A stretch of 12,052 nt of DNA from Methanobacteriota archaeon. GTDB taxonomy: Archaea > Thermoplasmatota > Thermoplasmata > RBG-16-68-12 > EA-27. Within the stretch, counting starts at the first letter, position 1, and each line of letters opens with the position of its first letter. Below, in pieces: positions 1 through 7,136 of this stretch. Both the position numbers and the translations under genes were made by a program. Location of the stretch: the NCBI GenBank assembly GCA_016207545.1, contig JACQPO010000047.1, positions 1-12,052 of the forward strand, in the 5' to 3' direction. Below the pieces are notes generated by a model, which searched no databases, was not told where the DNA came from, and was given only the letters and a program-made list of their open reading frames with translations.

Positions 1-294
1 CACCAACGCGACGCTGCCGGCGGTGCCGACGTCGAGTGAGAAGTGGCCGCCGCGCAACGGCCCAGGGAAGATGGAGACCTCGCGAGACCCCGGGGCGAGC
101 CCTTCGATCCGCGCGTTTGCCACGGAGGCCACCGCACGGAGCGCGGTCACGTGCTGCGCCGCCAATCCCGGGTTCGGGCGCTTCGCGCGGATGTTCCGCA
201 CACGGACCTCCTTGCCCGTGACCGCCGCGAGCGCGGCGGCGTTCCGCAGCAACTGCCCGCCGCCCTCCCCGTAGGAACCGTCGACGTCGATCAC
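1..294 (-). CDS. rtcA: RNA 3'-terminal phosphate cyclase, N-terminal part (runs off the left edge)
   Basis: RtcA converts the 3'-phosphate of RNA to a 2',3'-cyclic phosphate using ATP, through an enzyme-AMP intermediate. The 98 visible codons, read on the minus strand from a GTG at 294, open with the family hallmark IDGSYGEGGGQLLRNA (here IDVDGSYGEGGGQ, residues 2-14). They continue with RAKRPNPGLAAQH (38-48), then a PGSREVSIFPGPLRGG stretch (68-83) and the segment ending GTAGSVALV (90-98). The catalytic histidine lies in the missing C-terminal half. GTG 294 was chosen because family members start right at this motif and no ATG lies upstream in frame. It begins 52 bases after the ATPase stop, with no TATA-like box at the expected distance, so it is probably read through from the ATPase gene. 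The open frame continues to base 1, so this is a window-edge truncation and not a pseudogene. Confidence 0.9.
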   Translation of the reverse strand, partial: MIDVDGSYGEGGGQLLRNAAALAAVTGKEVRVRNIRAKRPNPGLAAQHVTALRAVASVANARIEGLAPGSREVSIFPGPLRGGHFSLDVGTAGSVALV

Positions 295-346
295 GCAATC
301 GCCCGCAGAGGAGTTGACGGGATGGAAGCCTCTGCCTCGCGGAGTT

Positions 347-3130
347 TCATCCCACTCCCTCCGGGTCCGGGGACGCTGAAACCGCCGGCGCGACGACGGG
401 CGCGGGTTCTCGGCGATGAGGCAAGTAGTGCTTGAGGAGTTCGATGCTGACGAACGTGATGACGACGCCGGCCGCAATCCACAGGACGTCCTCGACGGTC
501 GGGTACAAGATGTGGAGGGCCGCCCGGGCGCCCGGGATGTGGAGAAGGGCGACGATGAGGGCGGTCTCCCAAGCGACGGTCACCATGAGCCACTTATGAG
601 GTCTCGCCCGCAAAATCGTGAACGTGAGGGAGCGACAGTTCAGGGCGAGGGCGAGCTCCACAAAGACGAGCATGAGGAACAGGCGCGTGCGAGCCGCGTC
701 GATCCCGTCCTGGAGGCCCGAGATGAAGGCGAGCGTGAGGACGGGGGTCTGGACGAGGACCGCGAGGAGGAGGAAGGCCTTCACGTCCCGGCTGAACACG
801 GGCTCGTTCGGCGGGCGAGGGGGGCGCTCCATGAGGTCCGGGTCTGGCGGTGCGAATCCGAGCGCGAGGGCGGGCAACCCGTCCGTCGCGAGGTTGATGT
901 ACAGGATGTGGACCGCGAGGAGGGGCAGCGCGCTCTCCCCCTCGTAGCCGAAGAACCGAAGGACGAAGAGGGCGCCGATGCTCAGCACGGCAATCTCGAC
1001 GAGGTTCGCTTGCAACAGGTAGGCGAGGTATTTCTTGATGTTGTCGTAAATCCACCGGCCCAGCTCGATCGCGCGCACAATCGATGCGAAGTTGTCGTCC
1101 GCGAGCACGATGTCCGCCGTCTCCTTCGTGACGTCCGTGCCCGTGATCCCCATCGCGATGCCGATGTCCGAGCGCTTGAGGGCGGGGGCGTCGTTCACCC
1201 CGTCCCCCGTCATCGCGACGACGCGGCCGTTCGCCTGCCACGCGCGCACGATCCGCAGCTTGTGGGCCGGGGAGACGCGGGCGTACACGGTCACCTTGTC
1301 CACCATCGATTCGAACTCCCCGTCGCCCAGGGAGTCGAGCTGCGTCCCCGTGAGGATGAGGTCCCCCTCGTGGTAAATCCCCATCTCCTTCGCGATCTCG
1401 AGCGCCGTGAGCTTATGGTCGCCGGTGATCATGATGGGCTTCATGCCGACCCGGAGGGCGACTTGGACCGCTTCCTGGGCCTCCGGGCGGGGCGGATCGA
1501 TCATCCCAACGAGGCCGAGGAGCGTGAACGCCTCCTCCAGGCGTTCCCCCGCAGCCAAGTCGGCATCGACGGGCAGCCCCCGCTCCGCGACCGCCAACAC
1601 CCGAAGACCGACGCGCGCCATCGCGTCGTTCGTCTCCAGGATCCGGCGGCGGTCCGATTCCGTCAGCGATCGCGGTCCGCCCACCTCGCGCACGTGAGTG
1701 CACCGCTCGAGGACGACCTCCGGCGCGCCCTTCATGTAGGCGACCGGCGCGCCGTTTCCGACCTCGTGCACGGTCGTCATCCGCTTCCGTTCCGAGCTGA
1801 AGGGCACCTCCGCGATTCGGCGACTCTGCCGGGGCACCTCGTCGCGTCGCAGCCCCACCTTTTCCGCAAGGACGACCAACGCCCCTTCCGTGGGGTCGCC
1901 GTGCACGATCCACGCGCCGTCCTGCTGCTCAAGGGTCGCGTCGCTGCACAGGAGCGCCGCGCGGCCCAGCCGCTCGACCTCCCGCCGCAGGCCGTCCTCT
2001 GCGGGGCGCCCGTCCGCGAGCACTTCCCCCCGGGGTTCGTACCCCGCGCCCGTGACCTGGATCCGCCGGCCGGCGACGTACACGTCGCGCGCGGTCATCT
2101 CGCCCTTCGTCAGGGTGCCGGTCTTGTCCGAGCAGATGATCTGCGTGGAGCCGAGGGTCTCGACCGCCGGCATTCGGCGCACGAGGGCGTTCCGCTTCGC
2201 CATGATGTGCATCCCGATCGCGAGCGTGCCCGTCACGATCGCGGGCAAGGCTTCGGGGACCACCGCCACGGCCAGGGCGATGCCGAAGAGCAGGACGCCG
2301 ACGAAGAAGGCGAATCGCACGCCGCCCCCGAGGAAGTACTCCTCGGCGAGTTCGACGGCGATGACGACCAGGATGACCCCGAGGACGAGGAGGCCGAGCT
2401 TCCGGCCGATCTCGTCCATCCGTCGCTCGAGGGGCGTCCGCTCTGGCTCCACCTCCGCGAGCTCCTTCGCAATCTTCCCGAACTCCGTCGCCATCCCCGT
2501 GGCAACGACGACCGACTTCCCCTTCCCGTACGTGACGACCGTGCCGGAGAACGCCAGGTTCGTGCGGTCCGGGAGCGGCGTCGTGGGCAGGAGCGGCGCA
2601 ACCGTCTTCGCGACGGGGAAGGACTCGCCCGTCAGGGACGCCTCGTCGATCTGCAGGTTCACGGATTCCAGGACGCGCATGTCCGCGGGCACGCGATCCC
2701 CCGCCTCGAGGAGGACGACGTCCCCGGGCACGAGGTCTTTGACCGGCACCTCCTTCGCGTTGCCGTCCCGCACGACCGTGCATGTCGGACTCAGCATGCG
2801 CTTTAGGGCCTCGAGCGCCCGCTCCGCCCGGTATTCCTGCGCAAACCCGAGGACGACGACGAAGACGACGATGATCCCAATCACGATCGCGTCGATCCAT
2901 TCCCCGAGCGCCGCCGACACGACGGTCGCGGCGAGCAGGATCGCGAGGAGGAGGTTCGCGAACTGCTTCAGGAAAACGCGGATCGGGGACGTCCGCTTCT
3001 CGCGGACGAACTCGTTGGGGCCATGGCGGGCGAGGCGCGCCCGAGCCTCCTCGGAGGAGAGGCCGAGGGCGCCGGAGTCGAGCCTGCCAAGCACCTCCTC
3101 CGGCGGGAGGGCGTGCCACGATTCGCTCAC
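347..3130 (-). CDS. P-type (P2A, SERCA-like) cation-transporting ATPase, probably Ca2+ export
   Basis: Integral membrane pump of 927 residues that couples ATP hydrolysis to cation transport. Visible order: N-terminal cation-ATPase domain (1-55), M1-M2 helices (about 57-97), actuator loop TGES (167-170), M3-M4 with PEALP (292-296), phosphorylation motif DKTGT (Asp335), nucleotide-domain KGAPE (467-471), TGDH (569-572), hinge TGDGVNDAP (641-649), then M5-M10. By position, the residues that bind Ca2+ in SERCA are kept: Glu293 in M4, Asn709 and Glu712 in M5, Asn746, Thr749 and Asp750 in M6 (NLATDGLPALALG), and Glu825 in M8. Ca2+ is therefore the best guess, though other P2 substrates are possible. 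The open frame extends upstream to 3196, but GTG 3130 was chosen because a TATA box lies 21-28 bases before it and homology begins at about that point. The C-terminal 15-20 residues are a low-complexity Pro/Ala tail. Confidence 0.93.
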   Translation of the reverse strand: MSESWHALPPEEVLGRLDSGALGLSSEEARARLARHGPNEFVREKRTSPIRVFLKQFANLLLAILLAATVVSAALGEWIDAIVIGIIVVFVVVLGFAQEYRAERALEALKRMLSPTCTVVRDGNAKEVPVKDLVPGDVVLLEAGDRVPADMRVLESVNLQIDEASLTGESFPVAKTVAPLLPTTPLPDRTNLAFSGTVVTYGKGKSVVVATGMATEFGKIAKELAEVEPERTPLERRMDEIGRKLGLLVLGVILVVIAVELAEEYFLGGGVRFAFFVGVLLFGIALAVAVVPEALPAIVTGTLAIGMHIMAKRNALVRRMPAVETLGSTQIICSDKTGTLTKGEMTARDVYVAGRRIQVTGAGYEPRGEVLADGRPAEDGLRREVERLGRAALLCSDATLEQQDGAWIVHGDPTEGALVVLAEKVGLRRDEVPRQSRRIAEVPFSSERKRMTTVHEVGNGAPVAYMKGAPEVVLERCTHVREVGGPRSLTESDRRRILETNDAMARVGLRVLAVAERGLPVDADLAAGERLEEAFTLLGLVGMIDPPRPEAQEAVQVALRVGMKPIMITGDHKLTALEIAKEMGIYHEGDLILTGTQLDSLGDGEFESMVDKVTVYARVSPAHKLRIVRAWQANGRVVAMTGDGVNDAPALKRSDIGIAMGITGTDVTKETADIVLADDNFASIVRAIELGRWIYDNIKKYLAYLLQANLVEIAVLSIGALFVLRFFGYEGESALPLLAVHILYINLATDGLPALALGFAPPDPDLMERPPRPPNEPVFSRDVKAFLLLAVLVQTPVLTLAFISGLQDGIDAARTRLFLMLVFVELALALNCRSLTFTILRARPHKWLMVTVAWETALIVALLHIPGARAALHILYPTVEDVLWIAAGVVITFVSIELLKHYLPHRREPAPVVAPAVSASPDPEGVG

Positions 3131-3150
3131 GCGCGCGCTATCGGAGGGGC

Positions 3151-3158
3151 ATATATAA
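3151..3158 (-). promoter_or_regulatory. TATA box of the P-type ATPase gene
   Basis: Minus strand TTATATAT, the most canonical archaeal TATA box in the window, centred about 25 bases from GTG 3130. Transcription would then start at or next to the start codon, giving a leaderless mRNA. The sequence is nearly symmetric, but no plus-strand gene follows it. Confidence 0.8.
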
Positions 3159-3211
3159 CGAATGCGTGGGGTTGCCCCGAACCCGCCGTACGCCACCGAA
3201 GAGACATCGAC

Positions 3212-3847
3212 TCAATGGGGGGCCGCGTACCGCAGGTTCGCGATCCACGCCTCGTCCGCGACGCGGGTCGGACGGCCGTGGCCGGGGAACACCTTCGTCT
3301 CCGGTGGCAGCTCGTACAGCCGACGCAAGGACTGGAAGATCATCGCCGGACTGCCCCCCGGCCCGTTCGTGAACCCGAACGTGCCGCGCATGAGCGTGTC
3401 GCCCGTGAACAGGTATCCCGCCTCGGGCGCGTAGAAGCAGACGGAGCCCTCCGTGTGGCCCGGCGTGTGCAACACGCGCAACGCGATGGAGCCGACCTCG
3501 ACGACGGTCCCCTCCTTGAGGACGACGTCCGCCTTCGAAGGCGCGATCGGCTTGGAGATGTACCAACGCGGCTCCTTCGCGACCTTCTCCAAGCGGTACG
3601 CATCCGCCTCGTGGATGCCGACCTTCGCGCCCGTCTCCTTCGCGATCGAGACGTTGTCCGCGACGTGGTCCGCGTGACCGTGCGTGTTCAGGATGTGGGT
3701 CAGTGTGATCCCGAGTTCGCGGATGCGCGGGAGCACCTTCGTCCCGGCGAGCGCGGTGTCGATGAGGACGCCATGCCTCGTGGCGGCGTCGTACACGAGA
3801 TACACGTTGTTCTCGAGCGGCGGGACCACGAAGGTCTCGACGTCCAT
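3212..3847 (-). CDS. MBL-fold metallo-hydrolase, glyoxalase II-like
   Basis: A 211-residue soluble metallo-beta-lactamase-fold hydrolase. The metal-binding set is complete: THGHADH (His56, His58, Asp60, His61), His131 in HTPGHTEGS, Asp150 in FTGDTL and His190 in FPGHG. This pattern, with FTGDTLMRGTFG after the fifth ligand, matches the glyoxalase II/GloB-like branch, which hydrolyses thioesters, but substrates vary widely in this superfamily and none can be assigned here. Length is normal for the compact single-domain form. ATG 3847 is preceded at about 28 bases by a TATA-like TTTATG, consistent with a leaderless message. The stop at 3212 is 81 bases from the ATPase start, and the ATPase has its own promoter, so the two are probably separate units. 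Confidence 0.9.
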   Translation of the reverse strand: MDVETFVVPPLENNVYLVYDAATRHGVLIDTALAGTKVLPRIRELGITLTHILNTHGHADHVADNVSIAKETGAKVGIHEADAYRLEKVAKEPRWYISKPIAPSKADVVLKEGTVVEVGSIALRVLHTPGHTEGSVCFYAPEAGYLFTGDTLMRGTFGFTNGPGGSPAMIFQSLRRLYELPPETKVFPGHGRPTRVADEAWIANLRYAAPH

Positions 3848-3871
3848 CGGCGCGGGGACACGGCGCCTCGG

Positions 3872-3880
3872 ACATAAAGA
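3872..3880 (-). promoter_or_regulatory. TATA-like box of the MBL hydrolase gene
   Basis: Minus strand TCTTTATGT, centred about 28-29 bases from ATG 3847. The distance fits a leaderless transcript, as for the neighbouring genes. Confidence 0.6.
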
Positions 3881-4002
3881 TTGCCCACGTGGCGTAGATC
3901 CTCGGCGTCTTATGATTCGCGCGCGTTCCCAAGGACGGGAGATCGCATCGACACACGGGGGAGCAAAGGGACTTGTAGGCCACCCGCGTTCGTCCGCCCG
4001 CC

Positions 4003-4179
4003 ATGGGCACCGGCGGGTTGAACTACGTCTGCCCGAACTGCGGGAATCCTTTGTTCTTCACGTTCCGCGTCGTGGAGACGAAGGGGGGGATGCAGAAGCG
4101 CGTCCATTGTCCGGGGTGCCGCACGGTGTGGGTCGTGGACCTCAAGATGGTCCCGGAAAAGGAAGGGGCTCCGTCCTGA
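4003..4179 (+). CDS. Small zinc-ribbon protein, 58 residues
   Basis: Short plus-strand gene beginning MGTGGLNYVCPNCGNP. It has two CxxC knuckles, Cys10/Cys13 (CPNC) and Cys36/Cys39 (CPGC), 22 residues apart, followed by a hydrophobic strand TVWVVDL. This is the layout of a rubredoxin-like zinc ribbon, probably binding one Zn2+. The partner and role are unknown; such small archaeal ribbons are often found with transcription or translation machinery, but nothing here shows that. The ATG at 4003 has no Shine-Dalgarno and only a weak A/T-rich stretch (TTGTAG near 3975) at the TATA distance. The frame is closed upstream and the spacing between knuckles is natural, so I consider it real. It ends 10 bases before the 3' end of the convergent tRNA-Gly gene. 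Confidence 0.72.
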   Translation: MGTGGLNYVCPNCGNPLFFTFRVVETKGGMQKRVHCPGCRTVWVVDLKMVPEKEGAPS

Positions 4180-4189
4180 TTGCCACCCA

Positions 4190-4260
4190 TGCGGCTGGCG
4201 GGAATCGAACCCGCGTTAGAAGCTTGGGAAGCTTCTGTCCTTCCATTAGACTACAGCCGC
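4190..4260 (-). tRNA. tRNA-Gly, anticodon CCC
   Basis: A 71-base cloverleaf without intron on the minus strand. The 7-bp acceptor stem GCGGCTG/CAGCCGC is perfect. The D-stem is GTCT/GGAC with one G-T pair and GG in the loop. The anticodon stem GAAGC/GCTTC encloses the loop TTCCCAA, so positions 34-36 are CCC, reading glycine codon GGG. The T-stem GCGGG/CCCGC encloses TTCGATT. The discriminator base is A at 4190, and CCA is not encoded. A TATA-like box lies about 30 bases upstream of the 5' end. Confidence 0.96.
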
Positions 4261-4285
4261 GCGCTCGGCGGGAGGCGGGGCGCCG

Positions 4286-4294
4286 ACTTAAACG
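4286..4294 (-). promoter_or_regulatory. TATA-like box of tRNA-Gly
   Basis: Minus strand CGTTTAAGT, centred about 30 bases before the mature tRNA 5' end at 4260, the usual distance for an archaeal tRNA promoter with a short 5' leader. It sits just past the stop codon of the UPF0147 gene (4300). Confidence 0.65.
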
Positions 4295-4299
4295 TTTCA

Positions 4300-4566
4300 T
4301 CACGGCCGCGTTGGCTTCACGGTCTCGAGCTGAGAGATGATGTTCCAAATCTGCGTGCGACCGTGGAGCGGAATGTTCGGATCGTTCGCGAGCTCGTCCA
4401 AGATGTAAATCGCGCTCGCGACCCGTACGTCCAGCGCGTCTTGCGTCTTCATGAGGAGGCTTTTCGCCTCAGAGGCCCCCCTCCGAATGTTGCGGGGCAC
4501 GGAGGTGTCCTCGGCCAACTGATCGAGGACGTCCATAACTTGCTTGAGCTTCACATCCGAATCCAT
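4300..4566 (-). CDS. UPF0147 family protein
   Basis: An 88-residue, mostly helical protein matching the archaeal UPF0147 family from end to end: N-terminal helix VKLKQVMDVLDQLAEDTSVP (6-25) with the RNIRRGASEAKS segment after it, and the conserved ILDELANDPNIPLHGRTQIW (55-74). The cellular role of the family is not known to me. The start ATG 4566 is supported by an AGGTGGGAG Shine-Dalgarno-like sequence a few bases upstream, unlike most genes here. It follows the RAM-domain gene after 30 bases with no TATA-like box between, so the two are probably co-transcribed and this gene is translated from an internal ribosome-binding site. Confidence 0.9.
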   Translation of the reverse strand: MDSDVKLKQVMDVLDQLAEDTSVPRNIRRGASEAKSLLMKTQDALDVRVASAIYILDELANDPNIPLHGRTQIWNIISQLETVKPTRP

Positions 4567-4569
4567 GGT

Positions 4570-4578
4570 CTCCCACCT
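4570..4578 (-). promoter_or_regulatory. Shine-Dalgarno of the UPF0147 gene
   Basis: Minus strand AGGTGGGAG directly before CC-ATG. It contains AGGTG, complementary to the archaeal 16S 3' end, 7 bases from the ATG. This is the one clear ribosome-binding site in a region of otherwise leaderless genes, as expected for the second gene of an operon. Confidence 0.55.
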
Positions 4579-4596
4579 GCCACCAGGGCATTGTGC

Positions 4597-4920
4597 TCAA
4601 CCGATCTCCTTGACTTGACCGCTCTCTTTGTACGTCGTAACGACCATAAGGGTTTTGGTGTCCTTGATCCCGGGAATCGGCCCGAGGGACTTCATCACGA
4701 ACTCCTTGAGCCCCTTGTAGTTCGCGAACCGCGCCTTCGCGATGATGTCCGTATCGCCCGTGACGAGGAACACGTCGAGGACCGGCTCGAACTTCGCGAC
4801 CTGCGTCGCGATCCGGTCCGCCTCCTTCGTGTCGACTTTCAACGTGATGATTGCGCCCACGGCGTCCTCGCCGTACAACATCGACAACGCGTCTTCGATG
4901 TCCCGTGACGGCGCCGCCAT
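4597..4920 (-). CDS. Stand-alone Lrp/AsnC-type ligand-binding (RAM) domain protein
   Basis: A 107-residue protein resembling the C-terminal effector-binding half of Lrp/AsnC regulators: strand AVGAIITLKVD (20-30), the FLVTGDTDIIAKARF segment (51-65), and the closing LGPIPGIKDTKTLMV (79-93), whose loop usually forms the amino-acid pocket. The DNA-binding helix-turn-helix is absent: only about 20 residues precede the RAM domain, and the TATA box leaves no room for more. Stand-alone RAM proteins are known in archaea and bacteria and may modulate full-length Lrp proteins or sense amino acids on their own; which applies here cannot be seen. ATG 4920 fits a leaderless transcript. It is probably the first gene of a two-gene unit with UPF0147. 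Confidence 0.85.
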   Translation of the reverse strand: MAAPSRDIEDALSMLYGEDAVGAIITLKVDTKEADRIATQVAKFEPVLDVFLVTGDTDIIAKARFANYKGLKEFVMKSLGPIPGIKDTKTLMVVTTYKESGQVKEIG

Positions 4921-4945
4921 ACGGCCGTGGGATTCCGCCTGTCCG

Positions 4946-4953
4946 TCTTAAGG
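4946..4953 (-). promoter_or_regulatory. TATA-like box of the RAM-domain/UPF0147 operon
   Basis: Minus strand CCTTAAGA preceded by the purine-rich GGGAAA, a plausible BRE. It is centred about 29 bases before ATG 4920 and only about 12 bases past the stop of the zinc-ribbon membrane protein gene. Confidence 0.65.
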
Positions 4954-4964
4954 TTTCCCTACTG

Positions 4965-5807
4965 CTACTGCACCTTCGCGCCGCACGTCCGACAGTAGGC
5001 GTCGTCCGGCGGGACGAGGGAGCCACACGAGGGACACGTCCGCTCCGCGGGCAATTTCGCTCCGCACTTGCGACAGAACGCATCGTCCTCCGCGACCGCG
5101 GTTCCGCAGTTCGTACACGCACGCGCCTTCGGCGAGGGCGGGGTTGGCGGCGGGGGAGCGGCGGTGGCCGGAGTCTGCGGCCCCGGCGGCGGAGACACGG
5201 TTTCGAGCGCACGTCGCGCACGAATCGCGTCGCGCAGCGCGACATCATAGTCCTGCGCATCAAACGCCACCTGCGCGTCCGCGAGATGGCGCTCCGCTGT
5301 CTGAACGTCCTGACCATGACTTCGCGCGGCCTCGATCTCCTCGCCCGCCAGGTTCAGGGAGAAGCGGGATTGCGCGTAGTTCGGCGGCAGTTCCTTCGTC
5401 AGCTTCTCCTTCGTCGTGATCTCCTCGACGGGAGCCGCGGCGGGCGTGCCCTCAATCTTCGCGAGGTCGCCCTGCGCCTGGTATCGCTGCTTCGCGGCCC
5501 GGAGCAGGCTCTTCGCTCGGTCCGCCAACTCGATCGCGACGCGGTAGTTCCTCGTGCGGTACGCCGCGTCCGCCTCCCGGATCGCGTCGTCCGCCTCTTG
5601 GCTCCGGACGCCGCCGCGGGCGAGCGTCTCCGCAATTGCCTTCGTCGTGAGGATTGCGTTGTGAGCGCGGTCCGGAAGGTCCGCGGTGTCCATGCGCCTC
5701 TTTCGGCGCGCGCGGAGGAACCGAAGCTCCAGGACGAGCACGCCCATCAGGATGACGACCATCGCGATGACTACGACGGTGCGGATTACTTCATCCTGGG
5801 TCGCCAC
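4965..5807 (-). CDS. Membrane-anchored helical protein with two C-terminal zinc ribbons
   Basis: A 280-residue protein. Order: short N-terminus, one transmembrane helix (about 8-28), a basic stop-transfer stretch RARRKRR (32-38), a helical region with two similar segments (AYRTRNYRVAIELADRAKSL at 82-101 and AFDAQDYDVALRDAIRARRA at 181-200) that resemble TPR-like helical pairs, a Pro/Ala linker (205-226), and two zinc ribbons. Ribbon 1 uses Cys231, 234, 245 and 248; ribbon 2 uses Cys258, 261, 272 and 275. The basic side predicts a cytoplasmic C-terminus. Function is unknown; such double zinc ribbons are often protein-protein contact modules. The frame is open to 5957, but GTG 5807 was chosen because a TATA-like box lies 27 bases before it and the product then begins at the membrane helix. 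The second stop TAG follows the first by three bases. Confidence 0.85.
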   Translation of the reverse strand: MATQDEVIRTVVVIAMVVILMGVLVLELRFLRARRKRRMDTADLPDRAHNAILTTKAIAETLARGGVRSQEADDAIREADAAYRTRNYRVAIELADRAKSLLRAAKQRYQAQGDLAKIEGTPAAAPVEEITTKEKLTKELPPNYAQSRFSLNLAGEEIEAARSHGQDVQTAERHLADAQVAFDAQDYDVALRDAIRARRALETVSPPPGPQTPATAAPPPPTPPSPKARACTNCGTAVAEDDAFCRKCGAKLPAERTCPSCGSLVPPDDAYCRTCGAKVQ

Positions 5808-5829
5808 GCGCGCGCGAGCCCAGTGTCCG

Positions 5830-5837
5830 CTTAAAAT
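5830..5837 (-). promoter_or_regulatory. TATA-like box of the zinc-ribbon membrane protein gene
   Basis: Minus strand ATTTTAAG, centred about 27 bases from GTG 5807. On the plus strand the same bases read CTTAAAAT, 28 bases before a GTG at 5862 that opens a candidate small gene, so the element could work in both directions. Confidence 0.65.
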
Positions 5838-5861
5838 GGTTTCCTCCAAATTTCCGGCGGG

Positions 5862-6152
5862 GTGCGCAAAGAAGAACGCGGACAAGAGCGCGTCGTGGAT
5901 GCCGCGTTCGAGAAAGTGCTCAGCGGTGACCGAGCGCGTTTCTTGGCGGCCGACCAAACGACGGGTTATGGTGCGATGTTCGCGGGCCCGAGCAATTCGG
6001 CGTCCGCGAAGCCGAGGGTGAGCAAGGGACGACCTAGCTCAGGATCTCCCCGAGCCGGTCCTCTTTCTGCGCGAGCCGGATCTCCCGGGCGATGCGGCGG
6101 CCCGTGCTCATCCCCGCTTCCCGCAGGTCGGAGTACGGGGAGCCCGAGATGA
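5862..6152 (+). CDS. Candidate small ORF, doubtful
   Basis: A 96-codon plus-strand frame starting at GTG 5862, about 28 bases after a TTAAAA box. The first 35 codons look protein-like and helical (for example ERVVDAAFEKVLSGDRARFL). The last 40 are Ser/Pro/Gly/Arg-rich and run antisense to the 3' end of purP from 6034, which is typical of a shadow frame. No family is recognised. It is listed because the 5808-6033 gap otherwise holds no gene, but it may not be translated. Confidence 0.2.
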   Translation: MRKEERGQERVVDAAFEKVLSGDRARFLAADQTTGYGAMFAGPSNSASAKPRVSKGRPSSGSPRAGPLSARAGSPGRCGGPCSSPLPAGRSTGSPR

Positions 6153-7101
6153 ACAGGTTCGTCCCCGCGACGATGCGGGTACTGATCTCGAACACCTTGA
6201 ACCGGAGCCGGTCCGTCACGATGGTCTCGAGGCAGAAGGGGCCGACCATGCCACCGAACAGGTCCAGCGAGGCCTCGACGACCCGCTCCCCCATCTCGAA
6301 CGCCGTCGGCAGGAGGGACTCGCGGAGCACGACGGGCACGTTCCCCGTGACGACGAACGTCGGGTATAGCCCGTACTCCCGGAGGGACTCCTGGGCCCCG
6401 AGCTTGTACATCTCGTCGATGTTCGCCTCATCCCGTCGGTCGATGCCGAGCATCTCGAGGGAGCCTCGGCTCAGGCGGTAGCCGTCTTCGAGGAGCGGGG
6501 AGTAGAAGTAATGGACGTAATACCGCGTGCCCACCACGTACTCCTGGATCGTGTACTTCTGTCCGGGTTTGATCGCCGCACGGAACTCCTTCTCCGTCTT
6601 GGCGATGAACGCGCCCTTGCCGCCCTTCGCCCCGTAGTACTTCACAAACACGGGCCGGTCAATGTCCGAGGGACGTCGGAACCGCTTCGGCATGTCGACG
6701 CCGGCGCCCTCGAGCCATTCCCGCTGCTTCTCCCGGTCCGACTCCCAGGAGAGGACCCGCCGGTTGCCGAACGTGGGCAGCCGGAGCTTCAGGAAGTTCT
6801 TCGCGCCCATGTACTCGACGAACGAGCCGTGCGGCACCGCGACCGCGTTCTTCGCGACGAGCTCGTCCGCGCGGTCGAGGATCTCATCGTACGAGTCGAC
6901 GAGGAAGAACTCGTCCGGCTTCGCGCGCGGGAACGCGTCGTAGAACTTTGGCGGCTTGTTCCCGACCGCGATTCCGATCGTCCGGAAGCCCTCTTGGCGG
7001 GCGCCGTGGAACAGCTGCAAGCTGGAGTGAGAACAGACGGTGACGACGGCGAGGTCGCGGTAATCCCCGAGGATGCCGAGGATCTCGTTCCGCGTTACCA
7101 T
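6034..7101 (-). CDS. purP: 5-formaminoimidazole-4-carboxamide ribonucleotide synthetase (formate-dependent)
   Basis: PurP carries out the archaeal version of purine step 9: AICAR + formate + ATP give FAICAR, without a folate donor. The 355-residue product, normal for the family, has the N-terminal domain opening with TVCSHSSLQLFHGARQEGF (21-39) and PHGSFVEYMGAKNF (90-103). The ATP-grasp part follows with VKYYGAKGGKGAFIAKT (153-169), IQEYVVGTRYYVHYFYSPL (185-203) and the C-terminal STRIVAGTNLFISGSPYS (307-324), typical of PurP. A paralogous PurP-like group exists in archaea, so the exact reaction is probable and not proven. ATG 7101 was chosen because TCTTTATCTT lies about 25 bases upstream. 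The longer open frame up to 7956 only reads through the methyltransferase and folP genes in another frame. Confidence 0.92.
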   Translation of the reverse strand: MVTRNEILGILGDYRDLAVVTVCSHSSLQLFHGARQEGFRTIGIAVGNKPPKFYDAFPRAKPDEFFLVDSYDEILDRADELVAKNAVAVPHGSFVEYMGAKNFLKLRLPTFGNRRVLSWESDREKQREWLEGAGVDMPKRFRRPSDIDRPVFVKYYGAKGGKGAFIAKTEKEFRAAIKPGQKYTIQEYVVGTRYYVHYFYSPLLEDGYRLSRGSLEMLGIDRRDEANIDEMYKLGAQESLREYGLYPTFVVTGNVPVVLRESLLPTAFEMGERVVEASLDLFGGMVGPFCLETIVTDRLRFKVFEISTRIVAGTNLFISGSPYSDLREAGMSTGRRIAREIRLAQKEDRLGEILS

Positions 7102-7120
7102 TGTGCGACAATGGGCACGA

Positions 7121-7130
7121 AAGATAAAGA
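7121..7130 (-). promoter_or_regulatory. TATA-like box of purP
   Basis: Minus strand TCTTTATCTT, centred about 25 bases before ATG 7101, in the 35-base gap after the methyltransferase stop (7137). purP therefore has its own leaderless promoter although it follows the folP pair in the same direction. Confidence 0.65.
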
Positions 7131-7136
7131 CTTCTT

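Noticed and set aside
291..350. ATG overlapping the ATPase stop (ATGA) with a 19-codon frame
   Set aside because: The frame is very short and ends in the rtcA start region. It has no recognisable product and is better seen as chance; translational coupling to rtcA cannot be shown.
416..2806. Long plus-strand open frame of 796 codons
   Set aside because: It is antisense to the P-type ATPase and its composition (Arg, Asp, Glu and Val without motifs) is that of a mirror frame in GC-rich coding DNA.
4218..4236. Near-perfect inverted repeat AGAAGCTTGGGAAGCTTCT
   Set aside because: It is the anticodon arm of tRNA-Gly and not a separate regulatory palindrome.
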